Source: a virus. From it: a stretch of DNA of 64,000 nucleotides. How positions within the stretch are numbered: position 1 is the stretch's first letter; every line of letters starts with the position of its first letter. The stretch spans positions 1 to 64,000 of the IMG/VR virus record IMGVR_UViG_3300031787_010103; one strand, given 5' to 3'. Shown here one piece after another: positions 58,460 to 64,000 of this stretch. The notes under the pieces are model-generated. The model was not told the origin of the DNA, made no database searches, and saw nothing but the letters and a program-made list of their open reading frames with translations. The position numbers and the translations under genes were made by a program.

Positions 58460-58678
58460 ATGGATGATAGACTTTACAATGTAGTGAAAAATCGATGCCA
58501 GTGCCGTCAGTGTGATGACATCATCGAATCCAAGCATAGACACGATTTTGTGCGATGCCGGTGTGGCGCTATCTTTACCGATGGTGGAACAGCCTACATC
58601 CGTAGAGGAGCCAGAGATCTTGGCGACATCATTGACCTTTCTGAATACCAACTCAAGGAGTTAAACCATGGAGTATAA
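58460..58678 (+). CDS. Zinc-ribbon-like small protein, 72 aa
   Basis: NRCQCRQCDDIIESKHRHDFVRC-RCG forms a likely zinc knuckle (CxC/CxxC ... CxC), followed by DGGTAYIRRG. The pattern Cys-ESKHRHDF-CxCG-DGG is a recurring small phage/bacterial family. SD AAGGAG. Unknown role; DNA or protein binding is possible. Confidence 0.7.
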   Translation: MDDRLYNVVKNRCQCRQCDDIIESKHRHDFVRCRCGAIFTDGGTAYIRRGARDLGDIIDLSEYQLKELNHGV

Positions 58679-58898
58679 GATCGACGGACTCACCCGGAAG
58701 CAAGTGGCCTTGTTGGACATCATGTGGACCTTGGATGATGAACAATCAGTTGAAAACTTTGTGCGCAGTCTTCCACGTGCTGACCAACAACAGGCCCAAA
58801 GCCTTAAAACTCTGTTGATACACGAGATGATGGAAGAATTCCTTGAAGGTATCACAGAGTTTCCTGACGCACAAGAAATCATCCAACGGGTAAAATGA
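58668..58898 (+). CDS. Hypothetical helical protein, 76 aa
   Basis: Helical acidic protein with LTRKQVALLDIMWTLDDEQ. SD AAGGAG lies within the previous gene. Overlaps both neighbours. Common in T4-like genomes as a small unknown. Confidence 0.6.
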   Translation: MEYKIDGLTRKQVALLDIMWTLDDEQSVENFVRSLPRADQQQAQSLKTLLIHEMMEEFLEGITEFPDAQEIIQRVK

Positions 58899-59599
58899 TG
58901 CTACATTTCCAAACTATCTATACTGTCAATCAGGGTCGTTCCAGACTCAAAGGCAATCGTTATGACAGCCCGTGGCATAGGCATCGTGATGATGGTGCCA
59001 GCCGAGATGGCGATGAGATGTCAGTGTTCACTTTTAGCAAACAGGCCCAGGCCGAAAGCCAATGCAACTTAGATCACTGTTTGACCGTGGCCCGAGACCA
59101 TGCCATGAGCCTGCTGGTCATAACTCCCAACAGGATCCAAGTAGGTGGTGACGGTGATGGCCCCAAAGCACACAACACCGCTGATGTCCTATTCACGAAA
59201 TCTTGGCTGAGAGAGCACAATGATTGGTTAGAATCAACTTCCGATATCGCACCAAAGATCGAAGAAAGCCAACACGGGCAGTTCCTAGATTTCTACACTT
59301 ATCGCAGGAGCGTCTGTGTGCAGGAACATCAAGGAGTATACGATGTGGTCACAGGCCAACGCATAAAACCTCGCCGTGAAATCATCGAACGCATGTGGGC
59401 CTTGGGTTTCGCCGCATATCGTGGTAGACCTCTGACCATGGCTCGTCCACGCTGGGCCGGCGAGCGTGAAGAACTAGAGGAAATCACTGCCTTGGCTGAT
59501 CGCTATTGGACCAGGCGCAGTCGCAGTGATGCTGCCAAGAAACTGGTGTCAACATTCACATCGATCAATCGCTACTGTGCATGGCCCGGTGCATGGTAA
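58895..59599 (+). CDS. Hypothetical protein, 234 aa
   Basis: A charged protein. N-terminal half has strand-rich SPWHRHRDDGASRDGDEM; C-terminal third is helical and basic (RRSRSDAAKKLVSTFTS). No known family or motif. ATGA junction upstream. Confidence 0.6.
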   Translation: MMLHFQTIYTVNQGRSRLKGNRYDSPWHRHRDDGASRDGDEMSVFTFSKQAQAESQCNLDHCLTVARDHAMSLLVITPNRIQVGGDGDGPKAHNTADVLFTKSWLREHNDWLESTSDIAPKIEESQHGQFLDFYTYRRSVCVQEHQGVYDVVTGQRIKPRREIIERMWALGFAAYRGRPLTMARPRWAGEREELEEITALADRYWTRRSRSDAAKKLVSTFTSINRYCAWPGAW

Positions 59600-59605
59600 A
59601 AGGAG
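59598..59605 (+). promoter_or_regulatory. Ribosome binding site deciding the start at 59613
   Basis: AAAAGGAG lies 7 bases before ATG 59613 but only 1 base before the in-frame ATG 59607, so 59613 is the usable start. Confidence 0.55.
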
Positions 59606-59612
59606 CATGACA

Positions 59613-59999
59613 ATGATACACAGCAATAAAAAGGATCTACGCAACTGGAGATTCCTGGGCATGGAGATGGAAGCCCTGGGCACCAGACTGGATGCGGCCA
59701 GACAGTCTCTTAGCAGTGCCGACTCTGCATGGGCTCGGTGGTATTGGACTGAAACTGTAGACCGACTGATGTTGCAATGGCGTAGCCTACCGATCATGCA
59801 CGATGGCGATGCTACCATGACACAGATGCCGCGTTGGTCCATCAACTACGAATGGTGGGAAAGCTCAACTGAGGTTGGTTACACTGGCTTGGAAGGGCTA
59901 ACTGACAGTCTGTTTGACAAGATATTCCGAGCAGAAGATCTAGATGCAGTATGGCGACGGCATAGAGATACCAGATTGATGAAGTGCAACTGTCAATGA
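59613..59999 (+). CDS. Hypothetical Trp-rich protein, 128 aa
   Basis: Helical, Trp-rich (SAWARWYWTETVDRLMLQW, YEWWESST). Start fixed by the SD at 59598. Stop overlaps the next gene. No family recognised. Confidence 0.6.
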   Translation: MIHSNKKDLRNWRFLGMEMEALGTRLDAARQSLSSADSAWARWYWTETVDRLMLQWRSLPIMHDGDATMTQMPRWSINYEWWESSTEVGYTGLEGLTDSLFDKIFRAEDLDAVWRRHRDTRLMKCNCQ

Positions 60000-60226
60000 C
60001 ACAGTATGAATCGTGGCCACCGCCAGACTGGCCCGAAGTGGTCATAACCTGGAGAACCATGTTAGACTATTCAGATTACAGTCCCAACATGATCATGCAT
60101 TGGATAGACAACGCCCCTGGCGGTCGTTATCATTTGCATGGATTCCAAGCCACAGAAGGATTCGCTTTCCGTTTTGAACGACCAGAGGACGCTGTTATGT
60201 TTGCATTGAGGTGGCTAACAATTTAG
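59996..60226 (+). CDS. Conserved small phage protein, 76 aa
   Basis: From ATG 59996 (ATGA). It ends GFAFRFERPEDAVMFALRW, a pattern found in small phage proteins of unknown function. Last gene before the transporter pair. Confidence 0.6.
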   Translation: MTQYESWPPPDWPEVVITWRTMLDYSDYSPNMIMHWIDNAPGGRYHLHGFQATEGFAFRFERPEDAVMFALRWLTI

Positions 60227-60258
60227 CGGCATACATCCAAGGGCACCATAATTAACAA

Positions 60259-60444
60259 ATGTCTAACTACATTATTTCTTTTATTTTTTTTGTCATCGGA
60301 ATCTTTTTCAAGTATCATTCCTCAAATCTGACCATGGGAAGTTTACGAGACATGGGACCCGGATTCTATCCCGACATGATATCTAACTTACTCATCATCA
60401 TTGCGATATTGATCGCGGCAAAACAGGCAATATGGAAATCATAA
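60259..60444 (+). CDS. tctB: Shortened TctB-like membrane subunit
   Basis: A 61-residue protein with two membrane helices around MGSLRDMGPGFYPDMISN, the diagnostic loop of the small subunit of tripartite tricarboxylate transporters. Normal TctB has about 145 residues and four helices; here the second half is absent, with the stop inside the start of tctA (13-base overlap). It may be a minimal working partner or a truncation. AT-rich. Confidence 0.7.
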   Translation: MSNYIISFIFFVIGIFFKYHSSNLTMGSLRDMGPGFYPDMISNLLIIIAILIAAKQAIWKS

Positions 60445-61910
60445 ACAACTTATCGTTGGGTATTTCCACCGCTTTTACCTGGACCAACATCTTATATTGC
60501 TTTGTAGGAACTTTCCTGGGCACACTGGTGGGAGTTCTTCCAGGACTGTCTCCATTGACTGCTGTGGCTATATTATTACCATTAGTTTATTCCATCGGTG
60601 ATCCAGTAACTGCACTAATATTGTTGTCGGGAATTTATTACGGGTCTCAATATGGTGGATCAACCACATCAATACTGCTGAAAATACCCGGAGAAGTACC
60701 GAGTCTAGTGACTGCCATCGACGGTTACGCTATGACCCGCAACGGTCGCGGTGGCGCGGCACTGACCATCGCCGCATTGGCCAGCTTTTTCGCAGGAACG
60801 ATCACCACATTGTTGATAGCGATTTTTGCTAAACCATTGGCACAAATCGCATTTGCATTTGGATCAGCAGAATACACATCTCTCATGGTCATGGGCCTGT
60901 TGGCATCTGTGGCACTCACCAATGGGCCGTTCCTTCGTGGAGTAGGCATGGTATTGATCGGAATCTTGCTAGGAACTGTGGGAATAGACATCAACACCGG
61001 AATAGAAAGATTTACCTTCGGATCTCTGACTCTCATGGATGGTATAAATTTTGCGATCATTGCCGTGGGTGTGTTTGGGTTTGGGGAAATGATTTATAAT
61101 CTCTTCCACGGACAAAAAATTTCAGCACAGATACCAAAATTTAAAGATTTATATCCTACAAAAAAAGAATTAAGAGACAGTGTGGGTCCTGGAGCCAGAG
61201 GAACACTGATTGGTAGCTTGCTGGGGATTTTGCCCGGTGGCGGTGCTTTGCTTTCTTCCTTTGCCAGTTATGTGGTAGAGAAAAAACTGTCCAAAGATAA
61301 AAAAAGTTTTGGTAAAGGAAATATAGCCGGAGTGGCCGGTCCCGAAGCCGCCAACAATGCCGGGGCCCAGATAAGTTTTATCCCAATGCTGAGTCTGGGG
61401 ATCCCCACCACTCCCATAATGGCATTGATGATAGCATCATTGATGATCTTTAGCATACAACCTGGTCCAGAAGTGGTAAACTCTAACCAATCTTTGTTTT
61501 GGGGATTGGTGGTATCCATGTGGTTGGGGAACTTAATGCTGGTAATTTTAAATATCCCGTTGGTCGGGGTATGGGTCAGTGTGCTGAGAATCCCACAGGT
61601 TGTGTTATTCAGCATAATATTCTGTATCTGTGTTTTTGGCATTTATGTGATGAATAATAACATCACTGAAGTATGGCTATTACTACCATTTGCTGTGCTG
61701 GGTTATATTTTCCGTAGATTAGATTGCGAGCCGGCTCCACTGGCCATGGGGTTTGTCATCGGTTTGTTGTTTGAAGAATATTTTAGAAAAGCCATGATGA
61801 TATCAAAGGGTGACTGGATGATTTTTTTACAGAGTCCGATCAGTGCTACGTTTTTGTTGATATCATTGGTTGTGATCGCAATTAGTATAATATTTAAAAT
61901 TAAAAAATGA
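60432..61910 (+). CDS. tctA: TctA-like tricarboxylate transporter large subunit
   Basis: A complete 492-residue protein with about 12 membrane helices. GTLVGVLPGLSPLTAVA and YYGSQYGGSTTSILLKIPGE are the TctA signatures; a second inverted half repeats as GSLLGILPGGGALL and NNAGAQISFIPMLSLGIPTTP. It forms the sodium-coupled channel for a carboxylate delivered by a periplasmic TctC receptor, which is not encoded here; the phage would depend on host receptors. More AT-rich than neighbours. Confidence 0.92.
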   Translation: MEIINNLSLGISTAFTWTNILYCFVGTFLGTLVGVLPGLSPLTAVAILLPLVYSIGDPVTALILLSGIYYGSQYGGSTTSILLKIPGEVPSLVTAIDGYAMTRNGRGGAALTIAALASFFAGTITTLLIAIFAKPLAQIAFAFGSAEYTSLMVMGLLASVALTNGPFLRGVGMVLIGILLGTVGIDINTGIERFTFGSLTLMDGINFAIIAVGVFGFGEMIYNLFHGQKISAQIPKFKDLYPTKKELRDSVGPGARGTLIGSLLGILPGGGALLSSFASYVVEKKLSKDKKSFGKGNIAGVAGPEAANNAGAQISFIPMLSLGIPTTPIMALMIASLMIFSIQPGPEVVNSNQSLFWGLVVSMWLGNLMLVILNIPLVGVWVSVLRIPQVVLFSIIFCICVFGIYVMNNNITEVWLLLPFAVLGYIFRRLDCEPAPLAMGFVIGLLFEEYFRKAMMISKGDWMIFLQSPISATFLLISLVVIAISIIFKIKK

Positions 61911-62179
61911 TCGATTATTATTACGAATTTCCTGAAGGACATCGAGTGTTTGGGGAGCCCACACGCTATGCATTGTTGCGAGGGTATCATCCTGAAGAAG
62001 CATCTACCAGCCAGCATCTATTCCATAGTCAGTGCTGTTTGGAATCCACCCGTGTGTGGTTGGAAAATGCCAATGGTGCATATCTAGTGCGCCGTGGTCG
62101 GCGAGATGTGCATGAACCCATACATGCCAAAGAAATGACCTGGGTCAAACTGCAGGCCCGAGAATTAGAGATCATATAA
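61907..62179 (+). CDS. Hypothetical protein, 90 aa
   Basis: Soluble protein with YEFPEGHRVFGEPTRYALLRG and VWLENANGAYLVRRG. ATGA overlap with tctA, so co-transcribed. It ends at the convergent terminator. No known family. Confidence 0.6.
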   Translation: MIDYYYEFPEGHRVFGEPTRYALLRGYHPEEASTSQHLFHSQCCLESTRVWLENANGAYLVRRGRRDVHEPIHAKEMTWVKLQARELEII

Positions 62180-62200
62180 AAACCGCCCCTCGGGCGGTTT
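62180..62200 (-). terminator. Rho-independent terminator between convergent genes
   Basis: AAACCGCCC (62180-62188) and GGGCGGTTT (62192-62200), 3-base loop. The preceding A run gives a U tract on the minus strand, so it serves pstS best; it may also stop plus-strand transcripts. Confidence 0.8.
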
Positions 62201-62241
62201 GCTGACCATTTGGCTTATTATACGCTGTCAGCCAGCGAGTG

Positions 62242-63246
62242 TTATTTGATCTGACTCCATACACGCTGACGGATCTGTTGTGTAAGACTGTCAGGCAGTG
62301 GAACGTAGTCTAAGTCAATGGCATCTTTCTTCCCGTTACGGAACGCCCAGTCAAAAAACTTCAATGCTTCTTGGCTTTGATTTTTGTTTGCAGGATCTCG
62401 ATACATCAAAATAAATGATGCTGTGGTCACTGGCCATACTGCATCGCCACGCTGATCAACTATACTCAATCCCATACCAGGCACAGAGAACCAATCGGCA
62501 CCAGCGGCTGCGGCCGCGAATGTTAGATCATCAGGATGGACCCACTTGCCTGATTTGTTTTGCAGTTGGAGATAGGTCAACTTGTTTTTCTTGACGTAGG
62601 CATATTCCACATAACCTATGGAACCTCGGATGCGGGCCACATTGGCAGCCACACCTTCGTTGCCTTTGCCTCCCATAGCTGTGGTGGGGATCCATTTCAC
62701 AGCAGGACCACGTCCCATACGATCTGCCCATTCTTTGCTTACTGTGGCAAGATAGTCTGTCCAGTTGAATGTTGTGCCAGAACCGTCGGCCCGATGCACC
62801 ACAGTGATTGGTTGGTCTGGCAATGACTTACCAGGATTCAATGCTGTGAGTTTAGGATCATTCCACTTGGTGATGTTGCCCATGAACACATCAGCCATTA
62901 CGGGACCAGTGATGCGCAGTTCACCTGGCTTGAATCCATCCAAGTTAACGATAGGCACAGTGCCACCAATGATGGCAGGAAACTGAATCAGACCTTCACG
63001 ATCAAGTTCTTCGCCTTTCATGGGTGCGTCGGATGCCCCAAAGGTCACTGTTTTGGCTTTGATTTGGCGGATGCCGCCCGATGAGCCAATGGATTGATAG
63101 TTGAGACCAATATTGGTTTCTTTCTTGTAGGCTTCGGCCCATTTTGCATAGATGGGGTAGGGAAAAGTTGCACCTGCCCCGGTGATATCGGCTGCCTGTG
63201 CTGTAACCGCGACTGCGGCCAGTAGTGTCAGTATGAGTTTTTTCAC
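62242..63246 (-). CDS. pstS: PstS phosphate-binding periplasmic protein
   Basis: A 334-residue minus-strand protein with a Sec signal (MKKLILTLLAAVAVTAQAA) and the PstS motifs GAGATFPYPIYAKW, GSSGGIRQI, FGASDAPM and HRADGSGTTFNWTDYL, which form the phosphate pocket. It feeds the host PstCAB importer. GTG start with perfect SD (AAAGGAG). Complete length. pstS is a known auxiliary gene in cyanophages; the sequence style here is betaproteobacterial. Confidence 0.95.
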   Translation of the reverse strand: MKKLILTLLAAVAVTAQAADITGAGATFPYPIYAKWAEAYKKETNIGLNYQSIGSSGGIRQIKAKTVTFGASDAPMKGEELDREGLIQFPAIIGGTVPIVNLDGFKPGELRITGPVMADVFMGNITKWNDPKLTALNPGKSLPDQPITVVHRADGSGTTFNWTDYLATVSKEWADRMGRGPAVKWIPTTAMGGKGNEGVAANVARIRGSIGYVEYAYVKKNKLTYLQLQNKSGKWVHPDDLTFAAAAAGADWFSVPGMGLSIVDQRGDAVWPVTTASFILMYRDPANKNQSQEALKFFDWAFRNGKKDAIDLDYVPLPDSLTQQIRQRVWSQIK

Positions 63247-63309
63247 TGTGATCTCCTTTTGGTTGAGTAGTGATGTGCGACTTGCACAAGATTATTTAAG
63301 TATAGCAGT

Positions 63310-63327
63310 ATGACCGTTTTGTTACAC
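63310..63327 (-). promoter_or_regulatory. Candidate Pho box upstream of pstS
   Basis: On the minus strand GTGTAACAAAACGGTCAT matches the PhoB consensus (two CTGTCAT repeats) at 14 of 18 positions. It lies 64 bases upstream of the pstS start. TTAAAT (63299-63294) 10 bases further could be a -10. Confidence 0.4.
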
Positions 63328-63345
63328 TTGCGAAAAAGGTTGAGG

Positions 63346-63374
63346 TTGACTCACAATGCTGGTTCAGTTATAAT
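63346..63374 (+). promoter_or_regulatory. Consensus sigma70 promoter for the tRNA
   Basis: TTGACT (63346-63351), 17 bases, TATAAT (63369-63374), 9 bases before the tRNA 5' end. Confidence 0.8.
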
Positions 63375-63383
63375 ACATGCTTA

Positions 63384-63460
63384 GGGCCTATAGCTCAGTT
63401 GGTTAGAGCAGTGGACTCATAATCCATTGGTCCCTGGTTCGAGTCCAGGTGGGCCCACCA
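63384..63460 (+). tRNA. tRNA-Ile (anticodon CAU)
   Basis: A 77-base cloverleaf with encoded CCA. Acceptor GGGCCTA pairs with TGGGCCC (one G-U); D arm AGCTCAGTTGGTTAGAGC; anticodon arm GTGGA-CTCATAA-TCCAT with CAT at 63418-63420; T arm CCTGG-TTCGAGT-CCAGG. The body resembles bacterial tRNA-Ile2, whose C34 is changed to lysidine to read AUA, rather than an elongator Met. T4 also carries such a tRNA. Assignment to Ile depends on host TilS. Confidence 0.85.
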
Positions 63461-63475
63461 TACAAAGAATACAGC

Positions 63476-63745
63476 ATGACATTACCAGACGAAAGATATC
63501 GAGCCATTGTATATGCCAAGCAGTTCTGCGAAGATTTGTTGGATCCTAAGAAGACTCCTCGTGTGCCCAGAGACATCCGCCGCAGGGCGCTGGGAGTTCT
63601 AAGGCATTTTCCTGACGAGTATTATCTTTCCATGTTGGCAGAAGCACGTCCGGATATCATAGAACGCAGAGGCGAACCATTTGAACCTCTGTATAAAATG
63701 ATCAAACAATACGAGTTGGAGAAACAATCATGCGACAAGAACTAG
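63476..63745 (+). CDS. BPSL0761-like protein
   Basis: An 89-residue protein from ATG 63476, after the tRNA; the upstream in-frame ATG at 63449 lies within the tRNA. TLPDERYRAIVYAKQF, VPRDIRRRALGVLRHFPDEY match the small BPSL0761 family known from Burkholderiales and their phages. Function unknown. Confidence 0.75.
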   Translation: MTLPDERYRAIVYAKQFCEDLLDPKKTPRVPRDIRRRALGVLRHFPDEYYLSMLAEARPDIIERRGEPFEPLYKMIKQYELEKQSCDKN

Positions 63746-64000
63746 ATCAACTGCTGTGCGAACGCTATCCCAAGATATTCGCCAATCGACACGCTGATAT
63801 GAAGACCACGGCCATGTGTTGGGGATTCGAACATGATGATGGATGGTTCAATATCATCGATCAGTTATGTGCCAACATCCAACATCATATCGATTGGAGA
63901 GAAAAACAACGCCAGTGGACCATTACTTTTAACAGTAAGGCTGCACCAGAAGAACTGAAAGACATTCCGGAAGTTGTTTCGCAAGTCGTTGCAGATCAAG
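63730..64000 (+). CDS. Conserved phage protein, N-terminal part (runs off window)
   Basis: From ATG 63730, overlapping the previous gene by 16 bases; 90 codons without a stop to the window edge. LLCERYPKIFANRHADMKTT, CWGFEHDDGWFNIIDQLC and HHIDWREKQ form a pattern common to unknown phage proteins of about 130 residues. The C terminus is outside. Confidence 0.7.
   Translation, partial: MRQELDQLLCERYPKIFANRHADMKTTAMCWGFEHDDGWFNIIDQLCANIQHHIDWREKQRQWTITFNSKAAPEELKDIPEVVSQVVADQ

Noticed and set aside
60259-63460. Host chromosome or prophage boundary at the transporter, pstS and tRNA region
   Set aside because: Phage-type small genes continue on both sides, no integrase or att repeat is seen, and such cargo is known in virulent phages.
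1-64000. CRISPR arrays, insertion sequences, rRNA
   Set aside because: No regularly spaced repeats, transposase motifs or rRNA segments were noticed.

Overview
This window reads as part of the genome of a large T4-like myovirus, probably infecting a freshwater betaproteobacterium. The phage assignment rests on a T4-type family B DNA polymerase (22788-25448), a gp45-like sliding clamp (26401-27132), a DsbA-like late-transcription protein (22446-22706), a T4 RNase H-type 5' nuclease (52981-53982), T4 late-promoter octamers (TATAAATA), tightly overlapping co-directional genes (ATGA, TAATG, GTGA junctions) and many small unknown genes. The host guess is inference, from a betaproteobacterial-style PstS, a TctA/TctB pair and a BPSL0761-like protein. 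Only two genes, a glycosyltransferase-like gene and pstS, lie on the minus strand.

Layout. 1-6.7 kb: end of peptide deformylase, a ClpA-like unfoldase, small probable virion or accessory proteins, a nucleotidyltransferase and a glycosyltransferase. 6.7-22 kb: a 1699-residue multidomain protein (nucleotidyltransferase, zinc metallopeptidase-like, amidoligase-like, C-terminal repeats), then a run of genes whose products begin M-[RK]-x-x-E-[FLI]. This resembles the capsid-targeting peptide of T4 internal proteins, cut by the gp21 prohead protease, so I read the run as a cassette of packaged, possibly injected proteins. It includes a kinase-like protein, a Tat-signal protein, a HAD-GNAT fusion, Dps and several two-cysteine basic modules. 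22-33 kb: replication core (DsbA-like, polymerase, methyltransferase, clamp), a TGT/DpdA-like DNA transglycosylase, and conserved T4-like genes of unknown function.

33-52 kb: sugar-nucleotide and glycosyltransfer genes interleaved with folE, queD and queE. Together with the DpdA-like enzyme these last three suggest 7-deazaguanine modification of phage DNA. The sugar genes include GalE-like and RfbB-like SDRs, an RfbH-like PMP dehydratase, and a two-subunit thiamine-diphosphate enzyme; an MBD4-like DNA glycosylase and two SGNH-like proteins lie in the same stretch. A secreted FG-GAP lipoprotein with its own sigma70-type promoter sits inside (36717-39101).

53-60 kb: 5' nuclease, conserved small genes, a GIY-YIG protein and a block of very small genes behind sigma70-like promoters of the form TTGAC(C/T)-17/18-TATAAT. 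60-64 kb: metabolic cargo, namely a shortened tctB with complete tctA, pstS on the minus strand with a possible Pho box, and a tRNA-Ile(CAU). No rRNA, CRISPR array, insertion sequence or integrase was seen. All function calls come from reading motifs; no database search was run.
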